Assembly (NCBI GenBank): GCA_025463765.1
Contig: JAODBC010000004.1
Coordinates: 62,001-126,000 of the forward strand
DNA length: 64,000 bases
Direction of reading: 5' to 3'
Origin: Subtercola sp.
GTDB lineage: Bacteria > Actinomycetota > Actinomycetes > Actinomycetales > Microbacteriaceae
Position numbers and translations under genes: made by a program. The notes below the pieces were generated by a model. That model saw nothing but the letters and a program-made list of their open reading frames with translations. It was not told where the DNA came from and made no database searches. This document shows, one piece after another, positions 50,666 through 59,484 of the stretch (position 1 is its first letter; every line of letters starts with the position of its first letter).

Positions 50666-50847
50666 CGATATCTCCTTTGATCGTGTTGGCGATGACGCCA
50701 CACATTCACTCTAGGTGAAGAGAGACCAAGTTATCAAGACACCAAATGACTTTTGCCTGAACCTCCTTTTCAGCGCACAGCGATACTTCAGACGTCGCCG
50801 CGTAGCAGAAGTGGCGCCGGAGCTTTTCGGTCGACCTGAGCCGCGAA

Positions 50848-51183
50848 TCAGTTCGCGAACACCCAGACGAGAGCCGTTGCGTTCACTGCTGCGGTGATCG
50901 CCGGGCCGATAGTCTTCAACAGGTCGTGACTCCGCCCGCCGATCACTGCGTCGAGAAGTTGCACGCAGATCATGCACACTGCGGCGGCTTCGATGAAACC
51001 GGTATTCCCCGTGAAGGGGCCTGCCAGAGCGACCACAACGAGCGCCATACTTCGCGACAGTGCATACGACGATGGCAGTCTTCCAGAGGGACTGGCACTG
51101 CGAAGACCCGCTGCCGCGTAGCCGAGACTGACGAGCGCGCTGACGATTGTGAGCACGCTACAGATCCATATCGCAGTCGTCAT
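50848..51183 (-). CDS. Small four-helix membrane protein
   Basis: This 111-residue protein has four hydrophobic segments (IWICSVLTIVSALVSLGYAAAG, MALVVVALAGPFTG, FIEAAAVCMICVQLLDAVIGG, IGPAITAAVNATALVWVFA). I do not recognise a named family or a conserved motif with a clear role. It stands alone, with no operon partner; the 3' end is followed by non-coding sequence toward the cupin gene. Confidence 0.6.
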   Translation of the reverse strand: MTTAIWICSVLTIVSALVSLGYAAAGLRSASPSGRLPSSYALSRSMALVVVALAGPFTGNTGFIEAAAVCMICVQLLDAVIGGRSHDLLKTIGPAITAAVNATALVWVFAN

Positions 51184-51507
51184 GGCAAGACCCTACCGCG
51201 ATTGACGACTTACTGATCGTTCGTTTCTCTCGATTACTGCCTCCCATTTGCCACTGCTGAGACACCGCTCCTCGCCAGCGGCGCGGATGGAGTCGCTGCC
51301 AAGAGGCACCGACGTGGACCGCACAAAGTGGGCGACTACTGAGAAGTTGTCGAAAATTGGGCAGAGCGAATTTCTGCCAGCCCCCGCCCCTTAGATGGGA
51401 ACTGGCCAGGTCGCATGATCTACGCCATGGGTGACCAAGACCGAGCGTCCGTCGTAGCGTTTGACGAGTGTCCATCCGCCGACATCGTTTTTTCCTGCCG
51501 TGACTGT
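51184..51507. other. Non-coding stretch, nothing recognised
   Basis: No protein-like frame, RNA gene or clear repeat is visible. It separates the small membrane protein from the broken SDR. Confidence 0.5.
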
Positions 51508-52401
51508 TCAGTTATGGCTGCGCAGTTCGTGTTCCGTTTTCTTGTACACCAGGTCTTGGGCGTCACGGTCGCGGGATTTCTCGGAGGATTTTTTGAGCTG
51601 GGCGGAGCTGTAGTAGCCGCCGGTGGCGGTCGCGAGGACGGGATCGGCCAATAGCCGCACGCAGCCGCGTGATCCTTTCTCCGGGGGTCCGATGAACGGA
51701 TTCGTCAGCGCCTGGATGATTTTGATGGGCCCGCCGGCTTTGGTGCCGAGAGTGGTTTTGACGGCGCCCGGGCTGACGGCGTTGAACGTGACGCCTTGAC
51801 CTTCATGCCGGCGAGCTTGGGCGTAGGTGTACATCAGCGCCAACAGTTTGGCGTCACCGTAGGCCTGGATCTGTTTATACTTGCCGGGCTAACTCCAGTC
51901 GACGAGAGGGTTGCCGCGCGACTCGAGCACCGCCGTCATGTTTACGACGCGCGAGGGCAAGGCGAGAGCGTCAGCACCCTTCCGGAGCAAATCGAGAAGC
52001 CCTTCGGTCAGTGACGCTAGCGCGACATGGTTGATGGCAATGGTCCGCTCGAACCCATCGGGCGACAGCACCTTGCTGGCGAACGCGGCGCCGGCGTTAT
52101 TGACCAACCCGTTCAGGCCATCCGGGCTGACTTCGTGCACTGTGTCGACCAACTGCCGGGCGCCGGCAAGCGAGGCCAGGTCTCCGGCCAGGGGAACGTA
52201 GTTGCCCCTTCCGTTGCCGCTGCTAGCCATCAGGTCTACCGCCTGTCGGGCATAGTCGGCGCGTCGTGCATGCACCAGAACCGTTGCGCCGCTGTTGCCG
52301 GCGCTGAGCGCGGTCTCGTAACCGATGCCGCCCTTGGCGCCGGTGACGAGTACAGTTTGACCGTCGAGCCGGCCAGCGAATTGAGCGTCGAACGTGCTCA
52401 C
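51508..52401 (-). pseudogene. Short-chain dehydrogenase interrupted by one amber codon
   Basis: From ATG 52401 a full-length SDR is readable: TVLVTGAKGGIGYETAL, GLVNNAGAAF, SRVVNMTAVL, then after TAG (51891-51889) the same frame continues KYKQIQAYGDAKLLALMYTYA with the catalytic Tyr-Lys (YGDAK) and PGAVKTTLG, ending 51508. Only this one in-frame stop separates the halves. The upstream peptide ends before the active-site Tyr, so without readthrough or reversion the enzyme is inactive. The type is the retinol dehydrogenase-like SDR of about 300 residues. Confidence 0.8.
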
Positions 52402-52468
52402 TTGTTTCTCCTATCGGACGAATCGTCGATGGTGGAGGGCGTCGATGCGACGTCCTCGCGTGTGCGGC

Positions 52469-52777
52469 TCACGAGGCGGGGGCGGCGTCTGGGACACCCT
52501 CGACCAAGCTGAAACGGGCATCCATGCCGACACCACGAACCTCGATCAATTCCTGGTACTCAGGCGAGTTGTACCAGTCGAGGGCCGCCTGGCGGTCAGG
52601 GAACCGCATGATCGCCCCCTTCGAGAGCAGGGGGTCGCCGTCGAGAATCTGCCAGTCGCCTCCGGCGACGGGCTCGGCTCCGTACTTCGTCGCTGTCTTG
52701 CCGGCGTGGGCGGCGTACTTGTAGCGGTAAACCTCAGGGTCTTTGATCGTGAACTCGACGACTAGGTATGCGCTCAT
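52469..52777 (-). CDS. DUF1330 family protein
   Basis: This 102-residue protein is of the ferredoxin-like dimeric alpha-beta barrel type: SAYLVVEFTIKDPEVYRYKYAAHAGKTATKYGAEPVA, then MRFPDRQAALDWYNSPEYQEL. DUF1330 proteins are small oxidoreductase- or monooxygenase-like proteins of unknown substrate. ATG 52777 is preferred over an upstream in-frame start. It is divergent from a TetR regulator, and a strong palindrome lies between the two. Confidence 0.85.
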   Translation of the reverse strand: MSAYLVVEFTIKDPEVYRYKYAAHAGKTATKYGAEPVAGGDWQILDGDPLLSKGAIMRFPDRQAALDWYNSPEYQELIEVRGVGMDARFSLVEGVPDAAPAS

Positions 52778-52817
52778 GGTGATACTCCTCAGTTGTTGTT
52801 GCAATCGGCGGTGCCGA

Positions 52818-52841
52818 ATACTGGGTTACGTAGCTCAGTAT
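52818..52841. promoter_or_regulatory. 24-bp palindrome, candidate TetR operator
   Basis: A 24-bp palindrome with 10 of 12 base pairs matched, outer arms ATACTG and CAGTAT and centre TACGTA, lies between the divergent DUF1330 and TetR genes, 41 bp and 50 bp from their starts. Size and symmetry are typical of TetR operators. Confidence 0.65.
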
Positions 52842-52890
52842 GAGACTAGCCGAATGGGTTGTCAAACTCAGAAAGTGCTAATATTGCGAG

Positions 52891-53505
52891 ATGGTGAACG
52901 AGACGACTGACCGCCCAAAACTCACCGCTAAGGGAGCACGAACCCGAAACCGGATCGTGCGAGAAGCGGCCGCTCTGATGCATGAGCGTGGGGTCGCAGG
53001 CGCAACTTTGGAAGACGTCAAGGTGGCCGCGGAAGTCAGCGGTTCGCAGATGTACCACTACTTCCCCGACAAGAACGAGCTGGTACAAGCGGTCATCGAC
53101 TACCAAGCAGACACCATTGTCACGCACCACCAACAGGCCCTGAGCAGCGGGAACGGAATCCAGGAGTGGCGAAACATGCTGATCGCCGGCGCGAGCGACG
53201 GCCTGATCGGGGGGTGCCCACTCGGCTCACTCGTTGGCCAACTAGCCGAAAGCGACCCGGAAGCCCGGACACACATCGCGACAGGGTTCGACCAGTGGGC
53301 CGCCACTATCAGCCACGGTTTCAGGTCACTCCATGCCGACGGGAAGCTCCAGTCCGATATCGATCCCGATGACCTCGCGACTACCTTTCTCGCCGTCCTT
53401 GAAGGCGGGCTTTTGCTCTCCCAGGCGGAGCGCAGCTCCCGCCCGTACGAGACCGCGGTCAACACCCTCCTTGCCCTCACCATCGGCAGTGACGTCTCCG
53501 CCTAA
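52891..53505 (+). CDS. TetR-family transcriptional regulator
   Basis: This 204-residue regulator has the TetR N-terminal helix-turn-helix (RNRIVREAAALMHERGVAGATLEDVKVAAEVSGSQMYHYFPDKNEL, about residues 19-63, containing GATLEDV and MYHYFPDK) and a helical ligand domain with GGCPLGSLVGQLAESDPEAR as in TetR_C_11/16-like members. It probably represses the divergent DUF1330 gene (and the broken SDR after it) and itself through the palindrome at 52818. Inducer unknown. Confidence 0.9.
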   Translation: MVNETTDRPKLTAKGARTRNRIVREAAALMHERGVAGATLEDVKVAAEVSGSQMYHYFPDKNELVQAVIDYQADTIVTHHQQALSSGNGIQEWRNMLIAGASDGLIGGCPLGSLVGQLAESDPEARTHIATGFDQWAATISHGFRSLHADGKLQSDIDPDDLATTFLAVLEGGLLLSQAERSSRPYETAVNTLLALTIGSDVSA

Positions 53506-53544
53506 CCGCGGTGCACACAAAAATCACAGATTGGAAGTATCCTC

Positions 53545-53952
53545 ATGGCGACGTTCCCGGCTCCCCGCGAAGGCATCGTTCTCACCAACTTCATCGTCTC
53601 AGCCGACGTCGAACGCTCAGCACGGTTCTACTCCGACGTTCTCGGAGGGGAGATCGTGATGAGCGGAACACCGACCATCGTCCAACTCGCAAACTCGTGG
53701 ATCATCATCAACGAAGGCGGCGGACCAACCGACGACAAACCAACCGTCACCCTCCAGGTACCAACAGACCCCGATCTCGTCAGCGCCTTCCTCAACATCC
53801 GCGTCGCAAATGTTCAGGACATCTACGAAACATGGTCGGCTCGCGGCGCACAATTCCTCACTCCGCCCATCGATCGCGGCGCTGAGATCCGTTGCTATGT
53901 GCGTGATCCAGACGGGCATCTCATCGAGGTCGGACAAGCAGTCGATCGATGA
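53545..53952 (+). CDS. VOC-superfamily protein
   Basis: This 135-residue protein is glyoxalase/bleomycin-resistance-like, with two modules: NFIVSADVERSARFYSDVLGGEIVM near 15-39 and a C-terminal RCYVRDPDGHLIEVGQ. The usual first-strand His is replaced (TNFIVS), so only part of the metal site is present and a binding rather than enzymatic role is possible. It follows the TetR gene by 39 bp and is probably co-transcribed. Confidence 0.8.
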   Translation: MATFPAPREGIVLTNFIVSADVERSARFYSDVLGGEIVMSGTPTIVQLANSWIIINEGGGPTDDKPTVTLQVPTDPDLVSAFLNIRVANVQDIYETWSARGAQFLTPPIDRGAEIRCYVRDPDGHLIEVGQAVDR

Positions 53953-54070
53953 CGGTCGGTCGCCACGAAAGTAAAGAAAAGTCGCAGAACGCTTGGCCGG
54001 GATTTGACCAACGAACTACGGGATGCTGACAAATCTGTCCGTTGTCCGCTGGCCGCCGTGGCCTTGTCGT

Positions 54071-54949
54071 CTACCCGTGTTGGTGCTTCGGTTTGAGGGA
54101 CTGTTTCTCGGGGCTCGCCGGCGCTACAGCGTCGGCCGCCAACGTAGAGAGAAGGCGAAGCGCTTGCGCCGTGCCGGTGCCTGTACCCGCGTGGTAGATG
54201 ACGAGCGTCTGTCCGGCGCTGCCTGCGACTTCGAATTTGTCGTAGGTGAGCTGCAGTTCGCCGACGCTGGGATGTTGCATGATGTGTAGTCCGCCGCCGG
54301 ATTGTGGACGCACGTCGTGACGCGGCCAGAGCCTGGCAAAGGCCGGGCTTTTGACTGACAGCTCGCCGACTAGTTCGGTGAGCCGGAGGTCTTCGACGTC
54401 GGGTCCGACCATCGCACGCAACGCAGCGACGAGAGTCACGACTTTGGTCTCCCAATCCGGCAGCAGATCGTGCACGGCAGTGTCGAGAAAGGTGGAGCGG
54501 AGCACGTTCATGCCGGGTTCGAACATCGGTGACAGAGCTCGGGCCATCGCGTTGGAGGCGATCACCTCAAGCAGTGGGTCATGGACATAGGCGGGCGTTT
54601 CCGTCCACGAGTCGAGCAACTGCTGCACACTAGGCCGAACACGTTCCGCACGTCGTCCCGCACGACTCTTGCCCTGCTTGGGGCTGGCCAGCAGAAAAAG
54701 GTGCGTGCGTGCGTCGTCGTCGAGATTAAGTGCACGGGCGACGGCTTCGAGCACTTGGGTGGATGGGTGCTGATCGCGACCTTGCTCGAGTCGGGTGTAG
54801 TACTCGGTGCTGATTCCGGCGAGCATCGCGAGCTCGTCGCGGCGAAGCCCGGTCACGCGCCGCCGCCCGTGGTCAACCAGGCCCACGTCTTCTGGCCGCA
54901 CGTGTTCGCGTCGTGCACGCAGATAGTCGCCAATGAGGTTCACGGTCAT
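54071..54949 (-). CDS. MmyB-like XRE transcriptional regulator
   Basis: This 292-residue regulator has an XRE helix-turn-helix (GLRRDELAMLAGISTEYYTRLEQGRD, about residues 35-60) and an MmyB-like ligand domain (RVRPSVQQLLDSWTETPAYVHD through LTYDKFEVAGSAGQTLVIY). It is divergent from an SDR gene at 55093, exactly the arrangement seen for members that repress an SDR. This is the complete version of the architecture left as a fragment at 253. Confidence 0.9.
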   Translation of the reverse strand: MTVNLIGDYLRARREHVRPEDVGLVDHGRRRVTGLRRDELAMLAGISTEYYTRLEQGRDQHPSTQVLEAVARALNLDDDARTHLFLLASPKQGKSRAGRRAERVRPSVQQLLDSWTETPAYVHDPLLEVIASNAMARALSPMFEPGMNVLRSTFLDTAVHDLLPDWETKVVTLVAALRAMVGPDVEDLRLTELVGELSVKSPAFARLWPRHDVRPQSGGGLHIMQHPSVGELQLTYDKFEVAGSAGQTLVIYHAGTGTGTAQALRLLSTLAADAVAPASPEKQSLKPKHQHG

Positions 54950-54986
54950 TCCCTAACCGTAGGCACTCGACGGGATTCGTGGGTAT

Positions 54987-55012
54987 CCCTGGCAGGGGTG
55001 GTCTAACCAGGG
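54987..55012. promoter_or_regulatory. Candidate operator between MmyB-like regulator and SDR
   Basis: CCCTGG (54987-54992) and CCAGGG (55007-55012) form an inverted repeat around a 14-bp centre in the intergenic region, 37 bp from the regulator start and 80 bp from the SDR start. Function is inferred from position. Confidence 0.35.
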
Positions 55013-55092
55013 CAATCGCTAACCTTCCCGATCGGTCGAACACTTGGCCTATGGGGCGGAACGACCGCTTGCATCAAGCAGAAGGAAACATC

Positions 55093-55935
55093 ATGGCTCA
55101 GCGCACCTGGTTCATCACCGGAGTAAACAGTGGCTTCGGCCGCGCAATGACCGAGCAACTCCTCGGACGAGACGACCGCGTCGCCGGTACCGTGCGCAAC
55201 ATTGAGACAGTGCAGGACCTTACAGAGAAGTACGGCAAGAACTTCTGGGTTGCGTCGCTTGACCTGACGAGAACGTCTGACATCCGTCCCGTCGTCGACA
55301 AGGCTTTTGCAAACCTCGGCACGGTCGATGTGGTCATCAACAACGCCGGGTACGGCCTGTTCGGTGCGGCCGAGGAACTCACCGACGAGCAGGTCGAGGA
55401 TGCCATCGACACCAACCTCCTCGGGTCGATTCAGGTGATCCGCGCTGCACTGCCGCACCTTCGCTCTCAGGGCGGCGGCCGGATCATCCAGATCTCGACG
55501 TTCGGCGGCCAAGCCGCCCTGCCCGGCGGATCGATGTATCACGCCACGAAGTGGGGAATCGAAGGTTTCGTCGATGCTGTGGGCCAGGAGGTCGGCCCGC
55601 TCGGGATCGGTGTCACGATCGTCGAGCCCGGCGGCGCCCGCACCGAGTTCCGGTACGGCAGCGCCAAACTCGGCCCCGCGATCGACGCCTACGCTGCTTC
55701 CCCGGCATCCTTCGCGCGGAAGATGATCGAAAGCGGCACACAGCTGTCCCCCGGCGACCCGGCAAAGATGGCCTCCGCGATCATCGCCAGCGCCGATCAG
55801 AACCCGGCGCCGAAGCGCATCGTGCTGGGCACGGACTCCTACAACATGATCACCGGCGCCCTGACCGCCCGCCTCGCAGACGTGCAAACGCAGAAGGACT
55901 CCGCCTCCGCTACCGACTTTCCCGCCGGCGAATGA
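55093..55935 (+). CDS. Short-chain dehydrogenase/reductase
   Basis: This 280-residue SDR has TGVNSGFGRAM near residues 10-20, NNAGYGLFG, the catalytic Ser in IQISTFGGQ, Tyr-Lys in YHATKWGIEGF, and PGGARTEF. The C-terminal extension and GxNSGFG-type cofactor loop place it with the SDR subfamily often adjacent to MmyB-like regulators. ATG 55093 follows AGAAGGAAAC. It is coupled (ATGA) to an ABM-domain gene and then a second SDR, so the three form one operon. Confidence 0.9.
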   Translation: MAQRTWFITGVNSGFGRAMTEQLLGRDDRVAGTVRNIETVQDLTEKYGKNFWVASLDLTRTSDIRPVVDKAFANLGTVDVVINNAGYGLFGAAEELTDEQVEDAIDTNLLGSIQVIRAALPHLRSQGGGRIIQISTFGGQAALPGGSMYHATKWGIEGFVDAVGQEVGPLGIGVTIVEPGGARTEFRYGSAKLGPAIDAYAASPASFARKMIESGTQLSPGDPAKMASAIIASADQNPAPKRIVLGTDSYNMITGALTARLADVQTQKDSASATDFPAGE

Positions 55936-56255
55936 TGATCGTCGCCCAACTCGAATACAGCTACCATCCTGCGGACGAGGAGCAGATGCGTTCACTCGTT
56001 CCCGCGGTGGAAGCATTCGCCCGCGGCTTCGACGGCTGCGACAGCTTTCAGCTGTCGTTCGCGGTCGATCGCCCGGGCATACTGCTCGGGGCCGAGGTGT
56101 GGCGCGATGCCCCCGCCCTGAACGCCCACGTCGCCATCGCGCACGATGCTGCCGAGCTCGCCCCGTGGCACACTCTCGTTACGGGGATGAGCATGACGCT
56201 GTTCACTGCGACGCAACTGACGCTGGCAGAACTGCGAACTGGGGTGCCGGTATGA
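55932..56255 (+). CDS. Antibiotic biosynthesis monooxygenase (ABM) domain protein
   Basis: This 107-residue dimeric alpha-beta barrel protein (MIVAQLEYSYHPADEEQMRSLV, CDSFQLSFAVDRPGILLGAEVWRD, LNAHVAIAHDAAELAPW) is of the ABM family, which contains cofactor-free monooxygenases acting on quinols as well as non-enzymatic members. Start ATG 55932 or 55935 overlaps the SDR stop, and its own stop overlaps the next SDR start. The tight coupling suggests joint action on one substrate with the two SDRs. Confidence 0.8.
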   Translation: MMIVAQLEYSYHPADEEQMRSLVPAVEAFARGFDGCDSFQLSFAVDRPGILLGAEVWRDAPALNAHVAIAHDAAELAPWHTLVTGMSMTLFTATQLTLAELRTGVPV

Positions 56256-57016
56256 CCAGCCAGGTTAGCACCGCTGTCGTCATTGGCGGGTCGCAGGGAA
56301 TCGGGTATGCGATAGCCCGCGATCTCGCGAAGGCCGGCCACCGGGTCGCGATCCTCGGCACCCGCGGCCACGCCGCCGGGGACTCGATCGCGGCTGGGCT
56401 TGGCACGGGCCACATTTACTTGCAGTGCGATGTTGCCGACGAAGCACAGGTCGAAGCGATCTTCGACGAGATTGCTGATCGGCTCGGCCCGACCGCGGTT
56501 TTGATCAATAACGCCGGGGTGGGTTCGTCGGCCGATGTTGCCGCCCTCGAGCAGTCCGACTGGGACAGCTTCTTCGGAGTCGACCTCAAAGGCTCTTGGC
56601 TGACAGCAAAATTCGCCGTCCCGCAGATGCGCGGGATCGGTGGTGGGTGCATCGTCAACATCTCTTCGATCCACGCCACCCTCACCCGCGCCGGAATGTT
56701 CCCCTATGCAGCAGCGAAGGCGGGCATCCTCGGTCTCACCCGATCGTTGGCACTGGATCTCGCCGTCGACCAGGTCCGCGTCAACGCCGTCTCCCCCGGA
56801 TACATCCGCACCCCACCCATCGAGAACCTCTACAACTCCCAGCCCGACCCTGCAGCAGCATGGGCACGCCTAGAAGAAGTTCACCCGCTCGGCCGCATCG
56901 GTACTCCCGAAGAAGTAGCAGCAGTCGTGGCGTTCCTTGCCTCACCAGCGGCCAGTTTCGTCACAGGCGCGACCTGGAACGTCGACGGAGGCCTCAGCAT
57001 CCGCTTCGCCAACTAG
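56252..57016 (+). CDS. Short-chain dehydrogenase/reductase
   Basis: This 254-residue classical SDR has VVIGGSQGIGYAIARDLAKAG near residues 9-29, NNAGVGS, Ser in VNISSIHATL, Tyr-Lys in YAAAKAGILGL, and the end FVTGATWNVDGGL. All catalytic residues are present. ATG 56252 overlaps the ABM gene stop (ATGA). It is the last gene of the SDR-ABM-SDR operon under the divergent MmyB-like regulator. Confidence 0.92.
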   Translation: MTSQVSTAVVIGGSQGIGYAIARDLAKAGHRVAILGTRGHAAGDSIAAGLGTGHIYLQCDVADEAQVEAIFDEIADRLGPTAVLINNAGVGSSADVAALEQSDWDSFFGVDLKGSWLTAKFAVPQMRGIGGGCIVNISSIHATLTRAGMFPYAAAKAGILGLTRSLALDLAVDQVRVNAVSPGYIRTPPIENLYNSQPDPAAAWARLEEVHPLGRIGTPEEVAAVVAFLASPAASFVTGATWNVDGGLSIRFAN

Positions 57017-57477
57017 GGGTATCCATTCTGGGTAACTTCAACGGCGTGGCTGTCCGCGACCTCGTGTTCGATATCGCCAGGGCATTTCAAGCGCCTAAGC
57101 ACTCGTCCCGGTTAGAGGATAGCCAAAGGCAGCGAACCTCGATTGTGAGCGCTATACTGATTGTCGGTGGTCAGGCGAGGCCGATGAGGCCGCGGTTCGT
57201 CCCGGGTTGAGCGAGGAGAGCGCCTCGACGCATAGCGTCGTTGCGTGCTTGGCATACCGCGTAGACCAACAGCAGGCCGTTCATCGAGATGACAACTTCT
57301 TCGGTGGGCTCGTTACCGCAGCGATCGAACATACATTCAAGCTCCCTCATCAGCGGAGAGCTGAAATGCTTCGAGTCTCGCCTCATAGTGGCGCGCGTTT
57401 CAGCCCAGATTGAGAACTAAAAAGATCCTGTTCCGTTGAAGGTCCCGTTCGCGGTTCTGGTCCGTTAGCGTCGAATC
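57017..57477. other. Non-coding stretch at the edge of a degraded region
   Basis: A 71-codon leftward frame (57386-57171) exists but has no family resemblance or ribosome-binding site. Otherwise nothing recognisable. From here to the tRNA gene, coding density drops. Confidence 0.5.
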
Positions 57478-57936
57478 ATGGTCGATGCTGCGGAATACCT
57501 CAGGACGGTAGTGAGAGTGTTTCCCGACTATGCTGACACCGTTTTGTGGTTTGCGCCTGGGCCTGTGTCGTACGAGGAATCGCATCTCACCGAGGGACTC
57601 GTCGCTGAGATGGTGAAGTGGGAAGCGACGTATTACGCCAATCTCACCGACCTCTTCGAGTGGCATGCGGAAGCTGATCTTCTCGCCTTCGACGAAGAAG
57701 GATTGAGGTTAGCGAATCGCCTAGCCGAGGAGCTCGGCGACGCGGTCGAGGTGGACTACCTCAACCACCGCGAGGGTGTACCTACGCCTGTGAGGGTGCA
57801 TGGAACAGAGAATGGAACCAATGCGGCCGCGAGAGCTGCCTTCGTGAAGATGGCACGAAACGCAAAAGTGGAGCACGAAAGCCGCTCGCAGATTCCGCCT
57901 GACGGTGAAGTGCGCTTGAGGTTCGGTCCGCGGTGA
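57478..57936 (+). CDS. Hypothetical acidic protein
   Basis: This 152-residue soluble protein is rich in Glu and Asp, with an N-terminal helical half (MVKWEATYYANLTDLFEWHAEADLL near 43-67) and a LAEELGDAVEVDYLNH segment. No family recognised. The frame ends with a polar tail and no partner genes are close. The coding character is reasonable, but it may be specific to this lineage. Confidence 0.5.
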   Translation: MVDAAEYLRTVVRVFPDYADTVLWFAPGPVSYEESHLTEGLVAEMVKWEATYYANLTDLFEWHAEADLLAFDEEGLRLANRLAEELGDAVEVDYLNHREGVPTPVRVHGTENGTNAAARAAFVKMARNAKVEHESRSQIPPDGEVRLRFGPR

Positions 57937-58034
57937 CCAACGGATCGCGCACATACGGCCCAAAGTGATCCCGGTTGTTGTCCGGGAAATGACCTGGTCT
58001 GTCATTGAGCTGCCAGCGGCGACATAGTGGACTG

Positions 58035-58205
58035 ATGCGCGTTGCTCGGATTGTCTTGATAGTCATGCTCGCTCTCATTGCCCTGAGTTCGACGGCCTAT
58101 CTGATTCTGGCTCTGGTAGTGGATTACAACCTCTTCGCGGCTCATACGTGTCCAGCAGAAGGTGTGTGTCCCACACCACCGCGTCGGCTTTGGCTACCGT
58201 GGTGA
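58035..58205 (+). CDS. Small single-helix membrane protein, doubtful
   Basis: This 56-residue frame has one strong hydrophobic helix (IVLIVMLALIALSSTAYLILALVV, residues 6-29) and a short Cys-containing tail. There is no clear ribosome-binding site or known relative. It may be the start of a longer protein lost by frameshift. Confidence 0.35.
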   Translation: MRVARIVLIVMLALIALSSTAYLILALVVDYNLFAAHTCPAEGVCPTPPRRLWLPW

Positions 58206-58311
58206 CACGCCCATGCTGCTCCCGCGCGGAGCGGTGCCGTCTGTCGCTCTGCGAACGCTAGCGGAACCGTTAGAGCAGCCGATCAGCGACGAAATTCGAT
58301 CAGGAGAACTG

Positions 58312-58789
58312 ATGCCTCAGCGAACGTACCCGAGCCCAACGAACCTGCCAGGTGGTGTGCCGGACGCCGACCGGGTCGTACTGCACACAGCCGATGCGCT
58401 GATCGCGATCAAGAACGTGCAGGTGTATCCGAATGGGGTGAGCTTCGATTTGTGGGCGTTGTGCAGCACTTCGGTGAAGCCTGCAGAGCTGGGAATGTTC
58501 GCAAGCCCCAACGGGACTCCGGGCGATGGTGGGCTCGGCGTCGACGTGCTCCAACGAACGGGCGACGTCGAGGTGTCGCGAGGAGCAAGCATCCAAGGCG
58601 GGAAGTGACACGCGGCCGATCGTCACTCTATTCGCGCCGCTGGAATTCGTATCAGACCGTCAAGCGACCACCCGGATCCGGATCACATGGCCAGAACTCG
58701 AGATCGATGAGAGTTACGAGCTACCACCGGACGCAATTCGGAACGCTCGCGACCGTGCGATCACCTTTACCTCCGGCGCCACTCGATAG
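58312..58789 (+). pseudogene. Hypothetical protein gene broken by a frameshift
   Basis: ATG 58312 with AGGAG upstream opens a frame (NLPGGVPDADRVVLHTADALIA, VYPNGVSFDLWALCST) that stops at 58608, but the family-like C-terminal half (TLFAPLEFVSDRQATT, then ITWPELEIDESYELPPDAIRNA) continues in another frame to 58789. Proteins of this shape occur in actinobacteria with both parts in one chain and have no known function. One indel around 58530-58600 would explain the break; a sequencing error is the alternative. Confidence 0.6.
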
Positions 58790-59484
58790 CAGCCACCTCG
58801 GAACAGAATGGACCAGCCTCCTACGCAGTCCATCGTGTTCCTGAGAGGGTCCGGCATCTTTAACGTGGTTACTGTTTTAGACGTTTTGGCTGCTCGAGCT
58901 GGAGTCGGTTCCGGTCAACTTTCGCCTGTCGGGCACTTCATTGTGGGACCGATGCGCCTCATAATGAGGCATGCCCGATTTGGATGGACTTCGCGAACTG
59001 CGACGCGCTGCAATGCACCTGCTGTCGGAGGTTCACGAGGAATCGCCGCTCTGGAGCACCGGAGGTTAGCCGTGAGCTACTTCGCGATGTCACGCGCTGG
59101 TCGAGTAAAGGAGTGGACGGAGGTGTTGAGGTAGTCAGAACCGATGCAACCGGCGGGCTCGATGCGGGCGTCTGGATCGACGTTCTGCAGTCGTTCGCTT
59201 GAGCGCCGTCGATCGGCCAAGACCCGCTGTCGAAAGCAGACCTGGAGTACCGAATCGCGACGACAGATATGTCGCAGATCCAGCGCACGTTTGTGTTTCA
59301 CGGCGATGACCAACACTGGCGTCAAGGATGCCGTTCATCTTCCCGCACACGGCGTTAATGCGACCGGGCGCAAGCTCCGTTTCCGACAGGAGACCAATTC
59401 GCTGGACTGGACTAGTCTCCGGGGTGCGCCAAGAGGTCGATAACGAACGCCTCGCATCGTGCCCGAAGTCCCGGTTCGCGACCG
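58790..59484. other. Degraded stretch with short gene fragments
   Basis: A 32-residue frame from ATG 58971 (MPDLDGLRELRRAAMHLLSE) looks like a protein N-terminus but stops at 59069, and protein-like sequence (EVSRELLRDVTRWSSKGVDG) follows in another frame to 59202. A perfect palindrome GCCTCATAATGAGGC (58956-58970) lies directly before that ATG. I see no intact gene. Confidence 0.45.

Noticed and set aside
51889-51891. TAG as a pyrrolysine codon
   Set aside because: SDR enzymes do not use pyrrolysine and nothing in the window suggests its synthesis; a plain nonsense mutation is simpler.
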